A stretch of 64,000 bases of DNA from CAVUMR01 sp963742715 (GCA_963742715.1 CAVUMR010000002.1:124001-188000), one strand, 5' to 3'; positions 25,487 to 34,483 are shown, counted from the stretch's first letter. Made by a program: numbers and translations. The notes: generated by a model from the sequence alone, not told the origin.

Positions 25487-26665
25487 CTAACCGCCGCGCT
25501 GGTCGGGCCGCACGCTGCGGCCGGAGAAGGCCATCAGCCGGGCCGGTACGACGCGCCCCGAGCTGAGCTCGGGATGCCACGTACCGGTCAGGAATGCCAT
25601 GGCCTTGGTCGAGTGGCCGGAGCCGTTGGCGCTGCCGGCGGTGGCCGCGCCGGCCGGAGTGACCGGACACGGCGGCTGGGCCGGAGAGGTCGGGGCCAGC
25701 GGCAGCGGCCCGGCCGGTACGACCGCGTCGGAGCCGCCGCGCGGCGACGGAGGTGAGGCGGCGCTGGTCCACGCGCCGGCCGGGATCCCGGTCCAGCCGA
25801 GGGCCGCCGGGTGGCCGGAAGCTGCCGGCGCGGCAATGGACAGCGCCAGGGTCGATCCGAACCGCCCGGTCGCCGACTGTGCGCCCGGCAGCAGCCCGGT
25901 CACCGGCTCGAGTGGGCCGGTCAACGGCGCCAACACCGGCGCCAGCGCGGCCGTGACCGGCGCGAGCGGAGCGAGGACCGGCGCCAGGGCGGTGGTCAGG
26001 GGCGCGAGCGCGGTGGTCAGGGGCGCCAGGGCGGTGGTCACGGGTGCCAGGGCGGTGGTCAGGGGCGCCAGGGCGGTGGTCACGGGTGCCAGGGCGGTGG
26101 TCAGGGGCGCCAGGGCGGTGGTCACGCCTGTCAGCGGCGCGAAAACCGGCGCCAGCGCGGTGGTCACGCCTGTCAGCGGCGCGAGAACCGGCGCCAGCGC
26201 GGTGGTCAGGGGCGCGAGCGCGGTGGTCACGGGCGCCAGCCCGCTCGCGGTCGGGGTCAGGATCCCGGCGATCGGCCCGAGGGCCGGTGCCGCGCGGGTC
26301 GCCTCGTTGATCTGCGGTGAAGCGGCGGCCGCCACGGGCCGCGCACCCGCGGCTGCTGGCTGGGTGCTCGCAGCGGCCGCCGCGTGCGGTACGACTGGCT
26401 GAGGAAAATGGTCCAGCAGCGCGTCGACCGTCTGGCCGGTACTGGTCAGCAGCCCACCGACCAGGCTCACACTCACCGATGGTGCGGAGCCGGAGGCCGT
26501 CTGCTCGGCAGTGGTGCCGGCATCGGCATGAGCGGCTTGCGCGTCCGCCTGGGACAACACCAGCCATGCGCCGGCGGCGGTCCCGGTCAGGAGAACCAGA
26601 CGCAGGACGGCTCGGGCGATCGGCGGTATTCCGCCACCTGCCCGTACCCCCGCGTTGCTGATCAA
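25487..26665 (-). CDS. Secreted protein with TTALAP(V/L) heptad repeats
   Basis: 392 aa from a TTG at 26665 preceded by GGGGGGCGG; the start is uncertain. Residues 10-45 contain a signal-like helix (AVLRLVLLTGTAAGAWLVL) ending in ADAQAAHA. From about residue 140 to 245 the chain is tandem seven-residue units TTALAPL / TTALAPV, with LTGV breaks. The C-terminal ~100 residues are Pro/Ala/Gly-rich with no visible sorting signal or membrane helix. Regular heptads with Leu at a fixed place suggest an amphipathic or polyproline-like rod in the cell wall. Upstream of, and on the same strand as, the four-module protein, 87 bp away. Confidence 0.6.
   Translation of the reverse strand: MISNAGVRAGGGIPPIARAVLRLVLLTGTAAGAWLVLSQADAQAAHADAGTTAEQTASGSAPSVSVSLVGGLLTSTGQTVDALLDHFPQPVVPHAAAAASTQPAAAGARPVAAAASPQINEATRAAPALGPIAGILTPTASGLAPVTTALAPLTTALAPVLAPLTGVTTALAPVFAPLTGVTTALAPLTTALAPVTTALAPLTTALAPVTTALAPLTTALAPLTTALAPVLAPLAPVTAALAPVLAPLTGPLEPVTGLLPGAQSATGRFGSTLALSIAAPAASGHPAALGWTGIPAGAWTSAASPPSPRGGSDAVVPAGPLPLAPTSPAQPPCPVTPAGAATAGSANGSGHSTKAMAFLTGTWHPELSSGRVVPARLMAFSGRSVRPDQRGG
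25925..26240. repeat. 21-bp tandem repeats coding for TTALAP(V/L)
   Basis: On the plus strand the unit reads GGTGGTCAGGGGCGCCAGGGC with variants; at 25990-26130 pairs of units alternate as a regular 42-bp higher-order repeat. The whole array lies inside the coding frame and keeps it open. Confidence 0.7.
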
Positions 26666-27145
26666 CTCGCGCCGCCCCCCGGATCGACACAAAGGTGCGT
26701 ACGAAACCGCGATACGCACGTCACCGGGGTCCAGGGCGACAATGCGCACTCTACATACGGCAGGCGCCTGATGGTGGGTTTGGACAAAGACGCGACCGAT
26801 AATCCTTACCCGACATCGTGGCTGGTCATCGCCGTGGAGAACGCTTTCGTGGACTCGTGACGGATTCAGCCCGAATTTGAAAACGCATGAGAGTACACGG
26901 AAACGGAATCCACGGTAGGAACGGTCGATAACGGATTTCGGAGCCGGGCGGTTCGCCGGCGGCCGTGATCGAATCGTGAACCGGCCACCGATCATGTCGA
27001 GGAATCGGCTGAGCGGATGATCGGGCTGCGCGCGGCCGGCCGTCATGATGGTGCTCTGACACGATCCGTCGCCCCGGCGGTGGCGGACCGGGCAATGTAC
27101 CGGCCGGCGGACCGGCAGGTACCGGCCGGCGGACAGGGGGCTCAC
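26666..27145. other. Intergenic region without a gene
   Basis: 480 bp, richer in A and T than its flanks (notably 26730-26940). No convincing reading frame. It separates the minus-strand envelope locus from plus-strand metabolic genes and should carry the promoter of the heptad-repeat gene and of the gene at 27146. Confidence 0.5.
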
Positions 27146-27733
27146 GTGAACGTGGTCGAGATGTACAGCCGGAGCCTGGACGAGTTCCTCACCCGGGTAC
27201 GGCAGGTGGGCGGTACCCAGTGGGACGAGCCCACGCCGTGCGCCGACTGGAACGTCCGGCAGCTGGTCAACCACGTCGTCTACGAGGACCGGTGGACGGT
27301 TCCGTTGTTCGGCGGGTCGACCGTGGCCGAGGTGGGGGACCGGTACGAAGGGGACCTGCTCGGCGCGGACGCGACCGGCAACGCCGCTGACGCGGCCGCG
27401 GACGCGCTGGCCGCGGTCAGTGAGCCGGGAGCGCTCGACCGTACCGTCGAGTTGTCCTTCGGTCCGACTCCCGCGACCGAGTACGCCATGCAACTCCTCG
27501 CCGATCACCTGATCCACGGCTGGGATCTGGCCGTCGCCATCGGTGCCGACCCGAAGTTGGACGCCGAGTGCGTCCGGTTCTGCGCGGACTGGTTCGCCGA
27601 CCGCGAGGAGCAGTACCGGCAGGCCGGGGTGATCGGTCCGCGGGCCGAGGTGCCGGCCGGAGCCGACGAGCAGGAGCGGCTGGTCGCCGCGTTCGGTCGT
27701 CGCCCGGGCTGGCGCCCGCCGGCGCGTCGCTGA
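27146..27733 (+). CDS. TIGR03086-type DinB/maleylpyruvate-isomerase-fold metal-binding protein
   Basis: 195 aa, four-helix DinB-like fold. Residues 25-40 read WDEPTPCADWNVRQLVNHVV, the standard start of the actinobacterial TIGR03086 group, with the first metal His in NHVV. The further metal His lies in LLADHLIHGWDLAVAIG. Members of this fold use mycothiol or bind a metal; most are uncharacterised. GTG start at 27146 is preferred because a run of G (GGACAGGGGG) precedes it. Confidence 0.85.
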   Translation: MNVVEMYSRSLDEFLTRVRQVGGTQWDEPTPCADWNVRQLVNHVVYEDRWTVPLFGGSTVAEVGDRYEGDLLGADATGNAADAAADALAAVSEPGALDRTVELSFGPTPATEYAMQLLADHLIHGWDLAVAIGADPKLDAECVRFCADWFADREEQYRQAGVIGPRAEVPAGADEQERLVAAFGRRPGWRPPARR

Positions 27734-27773
27734 CCACGTCCAGCCGTCCCTGCGGCGCGTGGGCGGGCAGCGA

Positions 27774-28562
27774 TCAGTTGGCGGGTACCCGCGCCCGGAG
27801 CACCAGCATGGGCACCGGCGGCACCGGCACCGTGGCGAGCGCCTCGGTCGCGTCGCGCACGACGGCGGCCCGATCGGCGGGGCTCCGGTCGGCCAGCCAC
27901 GGCGCGACCTGCGCCATGCCGAGCCGCCACCGCAGTAGCGTGTCCATCCCGAGGTCGGCCACCTCGACCCGCACCAGGTCCAGTCGGGCGTCCGGCAGGC
28001 CGGCCGCGGTGGCCACCGCCGACAGGCCGGCGACGCTGCCGACCCGCTCCTCGCCGTCGCCTTTGAGCCTGGTGTACCAGTCCGGAGGTGTGTAACCGGC
28101 GTCCGCGAGTACCGCGTCCACGGTGGTCTTCACCGGATGGCTCGGTACGTCCGGACCGGCCGGGAACGAGGTGGCCAGCACTGTCCCGCCGGGGCGTACC
28201 ACCCGGGCCAGCTCGACCAGGCCGGCGACCGGGTCGGCCAGGTGGCTCAGCACGAAACCGGCCAGCACCAGGTCGGTACAACCGTCCCGGACCGGTAGCG
28301 CGGTGACGTCGCCGACCAGGGCGGGCGGCCGGTGGTCCCGATCGAGCCCGAGCATCGCGAGGGACAGGTCGCTCGCCAGTACCTCGGCGCCCCGGCCGGC
28401 CGCGGCCCGGGCGAACGCGCCGGTACCGGTGCCGACGTCGAGCGCTCGCGGTGGGTCGGTCCACCGCGGCAGCAGCGCCACGGCGGCCGCGGCGAGCGCC
28501 CCGTACACCCGGTCCGGTCCGGCGGCCCACTCGGCCGGGCTGTCGTACCACGGTCGGCTCAT
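27774..28562 (-). CDS. SAM-dependent class I methyltransferase
   Basis: 262 aa. Motif I is ALDVGTGTGAFARAA (residues 40-54), the acidic end of strand 2 is VLASDLS, motif II is DLVLAGFVLSHL, and motif III is LVRPGGTVLATSF. This places it in the UbiE/Coq5-like methyltransferase group. The C-terminal ~100 residues form a lid typical of small-molecule methyltransferases; the acceptor cannot be predicted. It lies upstream, on the same strand, of nothing obvious and downstream of the kinase at 28688 with a 125-bp gap. Confidence 0.85.
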   Translation of the reverse strand: MSRPWYDSPAEWAAGPDRVYGALAAAAVALLPRWTDPPRALDVGTGTGAFARAAAGRGAEVLASDLSLAMLGLDRDHRPPALVGDVTALPVRDGCTDLVLAGFVLSHLADPVAGLVELARVVRPGGTVLATSFPAGPDVPSHPVKTTVDAVLADAGYTPPDWYTRLKGDGEERVGSVAGLSAVATAAGLPDARLDLVRVEVADLGMDTLLRWRLGMAQVAPWLADRSPADRAAVVRDATEALATVPVPPVPMLVLRARVPAN

Positions 28563-28687
28563 CGCACCAGGATCGCGGCTGCCGGCGCTCACCGCAGCGG
28601 AGCGCCCGCGCCCACCGGGGCGGAGCCGGCGCTGCGCACAACGGCCGGCGGCTATCGCAGCAGGGCGGGCTGCGGCGAGCCGCGCGA

Positions 28688-29710
28688 CTATCGCAGCAGG
28701 GCGCGGGCGACCGGGGTGATCCGCCGCGTCCACCACTCCAGCTCGACCGGATCCCCGGTCTTGGACCAGCCCAGTTGTACGAACGCGCCGAGCAGCGCCA
28801 ACTCCAGCTGCCGCTCCCACCAGCCGGCCGTGGCGATCCCGTGCCGTTCCAGCGCGTCCCGATAGACCTGCACCGTCTTCTCTTTGGGCTCCGGCAGCCG
28901 GTCGCAGTTGACCGCGAGGTACCAGCCGAGATCCGCGCACGCCGCGCCCTGCCCGGGGAAGGCCCAGTCGAGCAGTACGGTCCGGCCGTCCGGTAGGGAG
29001 CCGAGGTTGCCGTACTTCCAGTCCCGGTGGATCAGGGTTGCCGGCGTCTCGGCCAGCGCGCGTACCAGCGGTTCCGGGTCGAGCGCCAGTGCCAGCGTCG
29101 GCTGGTACGACGCCGGTGCCACCTCCCGGAGTCGCGCCCAGCCGGCCGGGATCGCCCGTGGTACCGCGTCGTCGTAGCCGGCCGCGGCCTCCCGAGCCGC
29201 CATCGCGGGACTGAACGCGGCGTACGTCACCGCGGCCGGGGCCAGGTACCCGTACCCCGTGTCGCTGAACGTCCAGAACGTCGCGTGCAGCGCTGCCAGG
29301 TGATCGAGGAACCGCCGGTGCTGGTCGAGCCCGATCCGGTCGGTACCGCTTCGCACCAGTGCGTCGGTCACGTCCCGCATCAGCAGCGCGGCCCGACCGG
29401 TGGCCGGGTCGTACGACACGCCGACGAGCGCGTGGTCGAGTACCGGCGGCAGCGCGTCGAGCAGCCCGTCCCGCCACATGCCGACCACCCGGGGCGGCCC
29501 GTCCACGCCGTCGTCGGTGACCCGCATGATCCAGTCCAGATCACGGCCCAGGTGCTTGAGCACGTACGACGTGCCGCCGGTCCGGATCCGCTCGAACGGG
29601 GAGCCGGACAGCGAGTCGACGGTCTTCGCCAGCGGCTCGCGCACCACCGGACGCCCGTTACCGACCGCGGCCAGCAGCTCTTCGGCCGAGCCGTACACCT
29701 GATGCCCCAT
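28688..29710 (-). CDS. Phosphotransferase (APH-like kinase), DUF1679/aminoglycoside kinase type
   Basis: 340 aa. Catalytic loop LIHRDWKYGNLGSL (Asp and Asn), followed by VLLDWAFPGQGAACADLGWY, the metal-binding Asp of the APH fold. The N-terminal lobe carries TSYVLKHLG with the probable ATP-binding Lys. The C-terminal half is helical and Trp-rich. A second kinase of this superfamily sits at 8987 but the two are clearly different. Substrate unknown. Confidence 0.82.
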   Translation of the reverse strand: MGHQVYGSAEELLAAVGNGRPVVREPLAKTVDSLSGSPFERIRTGGTSYVLKHLGRDLDWIMRVTDDGVDGPPRVVGMWRDGLLDALPPVLDHALVGVSYDPATGRAALLMRDVTDALVRSGTDRIGLDQHRRFLDHLAALHATFWTFSDTGYGYLAPAAVTYAAFSPAMAAREAAAGYDDAVPRAIPAGWARLREVAPASYQPTLALALDPEPLVRALAETPATLIHRDWKYGNLGSLPDGRTVLLDWAFPGQGAACADLGWYLAVNCDRLPEPKEKTVQVYRDALERHGIATAGWWERQLELALLGAFVQLGWSKTGDPVELEWWTRRITPVARALLR

Positions 29711-29814
29711 GGTTTTCAGGATGCGTCCCGGAGGGACAATCGTCCGGCGGCCGCGCCGGATCGGTCCGGACGGTGGATCGGCACATCGGCCGGCAACCGC
29801 CCAACCGGGACGAT

Positions 29815-30147
29815 TCAGTGCCGGGGGGCGTACATGATGATGGCGACCCCGACCAGGCAGATGCCGGCGCCGAGTAGGTCCCACCGGTCCGGCCGGAACC
29901 CGTCCACCAGCATTCCCCAGGCCAGCGAGCCGGCGACGAACACGCCACCGTAGGCGGCCAGGATCCGGCCGAAATGCGGGTCGGGCTGGAACGTGGCGAC
30001 GAACCCGTACGCGCCGAGCGCGATCATCCCGCCGGCGATCCACCACAGCCCCCGGTGCTCCCGCCAGCCCTGCCAGACCAGCCAGGCGCCGCCGATCTCG
30101 GCTAGGGCGGCGAGCAGGAACAACGCGATCGATCGGACCACGGTCAC
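29815..30147 (-). CDS. YnfA-family (UPF0060) small membrane protein
   Basis: 110 aa, four membrane helices: residues 5-25 (IALFLLAALAEIGGAWLVW), 34-50, 62-82 (AAYGGVFVAGSLAWGMLVDG) and 90-107. The strings EIGGAWLVWQ and AAYGGVFVAGSLAWG are family signatures, and the length is right. YnfA proteins resemble small multidrug-resistance transporters and some export drugs. Monocistronic. Confidence 0.92.
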   Translation of the reverse strand: MTVVRSIALFLLAALAEIGGAWLVWQGWREHRGLWWIAGGMIALGAYGFVATFQPDPHFGRILAAYGGVFVAGSLAWGMLVDGFRPDRWDLLGAGICLVGVAIIMYAPRH

Positions 30148-30200
30148 GGGAGGACGGTACCGGGGCGCAAGGTCTACTCAGGCGCGGTGCACCGGTGCCG

Positions 30201-30930
30201 ATGACCAACCCGTGGGCAGATGGACCCATGCGGCGTATGGCGTCGGCGTGGCGGTGTTGGCTGCCGTCTACTTCCTCTGGCCGCACCGGCCGGAGTTGGC
30301 CTGGTACCTCATCGGCATGCTGAGCGTGGCCGCGATCCTGGCGGCATCCGCCGGAACCGGCCGCGCCCGCGGGCGCCCTGGTTGTTCCTAGCGGCCGTGG
30401 TCGCCACCCTCGTGCTCGGTGACGCGGTCTATGACCTGCTCACCGAGGTTCTCGGGTACACCGACCCGTTCCCCTTCCATCGCGGACGGCTTCTACCTGT
30501 CCACGTACCTGTTGTCGGCGCCCGCCTGTTGATCATGGCGCGGTCGCGGCCGACCGGTACCAGCTGGGCCGCCCTGCTGGACGCGCTGATCGTGACCGTC
30601 GGCATGGGGCTGCTGTCCTGGGTCTTCCTGGTCCGGCCGTACCTCGCCGACGACTCGCTGGGGTGCCTGTCCAAAATGTTCTCGGTCGGCGATCCGCTGG
30701 GTGACCTGCCGCTCCTCGCGATGCTGGTCCGGCTCGTCGCCGCCGGCGACCGCACCACGGCGGTACGCCTGCTGACCGTCGGTACGGTCGGGCTCCTCGT
30801 CGCCGATCGTCGCGAGGGCATCGAGACCCAGGCGCAGCGGGACATCCTGGTCGGCCTCGGCTGCCGGTACGGCCAGGGCTATCCGATGTCCCGTTCGGTC
30901 ACCGCGGCCGACTGGCGCCGGACCCACGGA
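30201..30930 (+). pseudogene. Decayed GGDEF/EAL (cyclic-di-GMP) protein with frameshifts and a large internal deletion
   Basis: Membrane-sensor segments remain readable only by switching frames: YGVGVAVLAAVYFLWPHRPE and WYLIGMLSVAAILA in one frame, then APWLFLAAVVATLVLGDAVY in another. A local double shift breaks PSIADGFYLSTYL out of frame. After LLTVGTVGLLVAD the reading jumps straight to EGIETQAQRDILVGLGCRYG and MSRSVTAADW, the very end of an EAL phosphodiesterase domain. So the GGDEF domain and most of EAL were deleted. The intact ancestor would have been an ~800-aa membrane-bound diguanylate cyclase/phosphodiesterase. Confidence 0.8.
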
Positions 30931-31069
30931 CGACTACGGACCGGCGGGCCGGCTCGCCGGGTGATGTTGCGCCCAGTCCGGCCGGACCCCGGCCGGGCCG
31001 GATTACGCTGGCACGAGATCGCGTACACCGGGGAGAGCGACGCCCGGTGACCTCCAGCCGACGACAGGG

Positions 31070-31975
31070 GTGCAGCCGATCGAGCCGGGCCGGGATCGTG
31101 AACCGGCCGCGATGGCCGGGAATCCGGCGGTCGCGGCGGCCCTTCGGGCGGCATCGGCGTTCGGCCACATCGAAACCTTTGCTGGTGTACCGACCGGAGA
31201 AGACTGGGTCGCGTACCGCGACGTGGTCCGGCCCGAGCGCATCGGCTCCCTGATCGAGCGGGTGGCCGGCCGGTACGGCGGTTGCCCGACCCCGGCGGCT
31301 CGTACCGCGGTCGCGACCCTGGTGGCCGGCGAGATCGCCAGCGCGTTCGCCACCCCGATCGCGGCCGCACTGGTGGTGCAGCGGCGGGCCCTGGTGCTCG
31401 GCCCGGACCTGTGGATCCGGCTCGGGCCGTACAGCGTGGACGGGGTGGCCGCGGCCGCCCCGACCGTGCGGGTGCTGTCGACCGATCCGCTCGCCGGCCG
31501 CGCCGGTGTCACCGTCGCCGACAGTCCCGCCGCGCTGCGCGGCGCCGCTGCCGACTGGTACGCGATGGCACTGAAACCGCTGGTGGCCGCGGTCGACGCG
31601 ACCACCCGGCGGGGGCGGCGGGCGTTGTGGGCGGACGCGGCCGACCGGCTGGCCAGCGCGATGTTCCTCGCTGTCGGTGGAGCCGCCGGAGGATCTGCCG
31701 GGGCAGGCGGCGTCGGAGCGGTCGACGCTGACGCGCCCGCGGAGATCGCGGGGCTGTTCGAGGTGGCGCCCCGGGCGCTGCGGCATCCGATCCGCTGGCT
31801 GGACGTGCCATGGGGCGACGGGTACCTGTCGTGGAAGCGGCGCACCGTGTGCTGCCTGGCGTACCAGACACCCGCGCTGGCCGGGCAGCTCTGCGACACC
31901 TGCCCGCTCATCCCGCCGGAGGAGACCGTGCGCCGGGTCGGGGACCGCCTGCGCGGTACCCGTGCGCCGTCCTGA
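31070..31975 (+). CDS. (2Fe-2S)-binding, FhuF-like ferric-iron reductase
   Basis: 301 aa. The C-terminus reads RRTVCCLAYQ then LCDTCPL, giving the Cys-Cys-x10-Cys-x2-Cys spacing of FhuF-type proteins that hold a 2Fe-2S centre and reduce siderophore-bound iron. The rest has the helical FhuF/IucA-like body (AALRAASAFGHIETF, WYAMALKPLVAAVDATTR). A Gly/Ala-rich insert lies near residues 205-225. The GTG start at 31070 is preceded by ACAGGG; an in-frame ATG at 31112 is possible. No siderophore genes lie beside it. Confidence 0.85.
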   Translation: MQPIEPGRDREPAAMAGNPAVAAALRAASAFGHIETFAGVPTGEDWVAYRDVVRPERIGSLIERVAGRYGGCPTPAARTAVATLVAGEIASAFATPIAAALVVQRRALVLGPDLWIRLGPYSVDGVAAAAPTVRVLSTDPLAGRAGVTVADSPAALRGAAADWYAMALKPLVAAVDATTRRGRRALWADAADRLASAMFLAVGGAAGGSAGAGGVGAVDADAPAEIAGLFEVAPRALRHPIRWLDVPWGDGYLSWKRRTVCCLAYQTPALAGQLCDTCPLIPPEETVRRVGDRLRGTRAPS

Positions 31976-32100
31976 CCGCTTCCGCGCGGACCGCCGGTGC
32001 GCCTGTGGCGGGGGTCAGCTCTGGCGCGTTCCTCGGCCCCCGATCGGCCGCCGGACGACCAACGGGCCTGTTCGACCAAGGGGACCGCGCTACCGGGCCA

Positions 32101-32106
32101 TATGAT
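32101..32106 (+). promoter_or_regulatory. -10 box of a leaderless transcript
   Basis: TATGAT, 8 nt before the ATG at 32115; no Shine-Dalgarno site fits between. Confidence 0.5.
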
Positions 32107-32114
32107 CGTCGGCT

Positions 32115-32423
32115 ATGGATGCCGGACTCTTCATGGTCTTTCTCATCCCCCTCGGCCTGATCGCGCTGATCGCCGTACTGGCGGCGCCGCACCGCAAGAT
32201 CGTCCAGCTGGAACGCCGGCTCGCCCGGATGGAGCGCAGTCTCGACGCCGTCCTGGCGGGCACCGGAGTCCGGCCGCCGGACGCCGAGTTCGGGCCGGTC
32301 GCGAAGTACCTGGTGGAGGGGAAGAAGATCCGGGCGATCAAGGCCTACCGGGAGCAGTCCGGTGCCGGCCTCAAGGAGGCGAAGGACGCGGTCGACCGGA
32401 TCGCCGCCGAGCTGCACCTCTGA
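32115..32423 (+). CDS. Membrane-anchored protein with a ribosomal L7/L12 C-terminal-like domain
   Basis: 102 aa. Residues 4-25 are a membrane helix (LFMVFLIPLGLIALIAVLA), 28-46 a short coiled coil (KIVQLERRLARMERSLDAV), and the C-terminus reads GKKIRAIKAYREQSGAGLKE then AKDAVDRI. The last part copies the helix-turn-helix of the L7/L12 C-terminal domain that docks translation GTPases. Such short L7/L12-like membrane proteins are common in actinomycetes; their role is unknown. Confidence 0.85.
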   Translation: MDAGLFMVFLIPLGLIALIAVLAAPHRKIVQLERRLARMERSLDAVLAGTGVRPPDAEFGPVAKYLVEGKKIRAIKAYREQSGAGLKEAKDAVDRIAAELHL

Positions 32424-32515
32424 CCCGCCGCCGACCGGCCGAGCCGCCGCCACCCGCCGCGGCGCCACCCGGCAGCCGCGGCACAGCTCGGCCGAGCCGC
32501 CGCCGCCCGACCGCG

Positions 32516-33574
32516 CTAGCCGGCCCGGTCCAGCCGGGCGACGCCGATCTTGGAGTCGGCCATCCCGTAGAAGACGTACCGGACTCCGTCCACCTCCTCG
32601 ATCGCGGTCGGGAACACCACGTTCGGCACGATGCCGCTGCGCTCGTCCTCGGTCTCCGGATCGAGCAACGGCTCGGGCGTACGGGCCAGCACCCGGGTGA
32701 CGTCGTCCGGGTCCAGCAGCATCGCGCCGGCCCCGTAGTGCACCTTCTGCTGCTGGTCCCAGCCCTGCACGAGCTCGCCGCTCACCCCGTGGTGGATGAG
32801 CAGCCAGCCCTCGTCCACCCGGATCGGGGCGGGACCGGCGCCGATCTTCAACGACTCGAACGGGTACTCGCTCATCGCGACCAGCCGGTGCTGGTCCAGC
32901 CGGGTCAGCGCCCGCACGTCGTCGACCACCGAAGCCAGCGGTACGTACGACACCCAGATGCCGGGCCGGTCGTCGTCGATCCCGCGCGGCAGGTAGGTAC
33001 CCGCGCTGTCCCGGATCCAGGACAGGTCCCACATCGGCCGGTGCAGGAACGCCAGCGCGGTACTGCCGTCCGGAGCCGTCACGGGTGCCGGGAACAGTAC
33101 GACGTCCTTGTTCGGGAACAGGTTCAGGTCGATCGCCAACTCCGGCGAGTACCCGAAGAGCAGAGGTCCGAGCCGGCGCCAGGTGCGCAGGTCGGCGGAG
33201 ACCGCGAGCGCCGGCCGTGGGCCGAGCGGCCCGTACGCGACGTACGACATCACGTGCGTGCCGAGGCACTCCAGCCAGGTGGTACGCGGGTCCTCGACCC
33301 CGGCGGTGCCGGGGCCCCGCTCCCACACCTCGTCCGGTTCGAGTACGACGCCGCGGCGCTCCACCCCTACCGGCACGCCGTTGTCCAGTACGACCGAGGC
33401 GAGCCCGACCCGGGACACGTTGCCGGCCGCGACCAGCCGCGGCAGCAGGTGCAGCCGGCCGTCCGGGGTGAACCCGGAGCCCGGATTGAGCACCCCCTCG
33501 GCCTCCAGCGGGTTGCCCGGCTCGGGTGCCATGACCACACCCAGCCGGGTCAACGAGTACGGGAAAGCTGTCAC
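32516..33574 (-). CDS. GH130-family glycoside phosphorylase or hydrolase
   Basis: 352 aa five-bladed beta-propeller enzyme of family GH130. The key motif is AGVEDPRTTWLE, whose Asp is the catalytic acid in this family. KIGAGPAPIRVDEGWLLIHH and NVVFPTAIEE are other family blocks. Known members phosphorolyse beta-mannosides such as mannosyl-glucose or mannobiose. GTG at 33574 is chosen as start because AAGGG lies 6 nt before it; a TTG 6 nt upstream has no room for a ribosome site. Last gene of a five-gene sugar operon, so it should process the sugar imported by the transporter next to it. It has no signal peptide and works in the cytoplasm. Confidence 0.88.
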   Translation of the reverse strand: MTAFPYSLTRLGVVMAPEPGNPLEAEGVLNPGSGFTPDGRLHLLPRLVAAGNVSRVGLASVVLDNGVPVGVERRGVVLEPDEVWERGPGTAGVEDPRTTWLECLGTHVMSYVAYGPLGPRPALAVSADLRTWRRLGPLLFGYSPELAIDLNLFPNKDVVLFPAPVTAPDGSTALAFLHRPMWDLSWIRDSAGTYLPRGIDDDRPGIWVSYVPLASVVDDVRALTRLDQHRLVAMSEYPFESLKIGAGPAPIRVDEGWLLIHHGVSGELVQGWDQQQKVHYGAGAMLLDPDDVTRVLARTPEPLLDPETEDERSGIVPNVVFPTAIEEVDGVRYVFYGMADSKIGVARLDRAG

Positions 33575-33576
33575 GA

Positions 33577-34479
33577 TCAACCCTTAATCGAGGAGCCGAC
33601 ATCGGTGGACACGAACCGGCGCTGGAAGATGATGAACAGCCCGATCGCGGGCGCGGCCAGCACGCACGCGCCGGCCAGGATCGCGCCGTACGGGTTCGCC
33701 GTCTGGCCGGAGATGTTGCTGATGTAGTTGGCCAGCGCCACCGCCAGCGGCTGCATGTCGGCGCGTTTGGTGACCAGGAACGGCCACAGGAACTCGTTCC
33801 ACGGGCCGATGAACGTCACCAGCACCACGGTCAGCAGTGCGGGCCTGACCAGCGGCAACGCGATGTACCGCAGCACCTGCAGCTCGTTGGCCCCGTCCAG
33901 TCGGGCGGACGCGAACACGTCCTCGGGCAGCGACTTGAAGAACTGCCGGAAGATCAGTACCGCGGTCGGGCTGATCAGGAACGGCAGCATCATGCCGAGG
34001 TAGGAGTCGGCCAGCCCGTACGAGCGCACGATCAGCACGTACAGCGGGATCATCAGCAACTGGAACGGGATGACCTGCACCAGCAGTACGGAGGCGAACA
34101 GCGTCGACCGGCCCCGCCAGGACAACAGCGCCAGCGCGTACCCGGCGAGCATGCCGAAGGTCACGGTGCCGAGCAGGACCCCGCCAGTCACCAGGCCGGA
34201 GTTCGCCAGGGACCGGAGCAGTGAGATCGACCCGTTGATCTCGGCGTAGTTGTCCAGCGTCACGTCGCCCGGGCTGGGAAACGCGCCGCCGATCCCGGGG
34301 TCCGGTTCGCGCTGGAACGAGCCGACCAGCATGTAGTAGAAGGGAAAAAGGAAGATCAACGCGCCCGCGCTGAGTACGGCCAGCCGGGCCACGCGGCCGC
34401 GCCGGTCCGGTCGTGCCGCGGGGGTACGGCGCCCATCAGCAGGCTTGACCGCCGGCAGCGGTTGGATTGTCGTCGTCAT
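33577..34479 (-). CDS. Sugar ABC transporter permease (MalG type)
   Basis: 300 aa with six membrane helices and the cytoplasmic EAA loop, seen as SARLDGANELQVLRYIALPL, which docks the ATPase. The first helix (LAVLSAGALIFLFPFYYMLV) and the end FIIFQRRFVS are typical of the MalG/LacG group. Four nt separate it from the MalF-type permease upstream and 2 nt from the GH130 gene downstream. No ATP-binding subunit is in the operon, so it probably uses a shared MsiK-type ATPase, as other actinomycete sugar transporters do. Confidence 0.93.
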   Translation of the reverse strand: MTTTIQPLPAVKPADGRRTPAARPDRRGRVARLAVLSAGALIFLFPFYYMLVGSFQREPDPGIGGAFPSPGDVTLDNYAEINGSISLLRSLANSGLVTGGVLLGTVTFGMLAGYALALLSWRGRSTLFASVLLVQVIPFQLLMIPLYVLIVRSYGLADSYLGMMLPFLISPTAVLIFRQFFKSLPEDVFASARLDGANELQVLRYIALPLVRPALLTVVLVTFIGPWNEFLWPFLVTKRADMQPLAVALANYISNISGQTANPYGAILAGACVLAAPAIGLFIIFQRRFVSTDVGSSIKG

Positions 34480-34483
34480 CGCG

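Noticed and set aside
25900..26250. CRISPR-like array
   Set aside because: Repeats are contiguous without spacers and keep a coding frame open.
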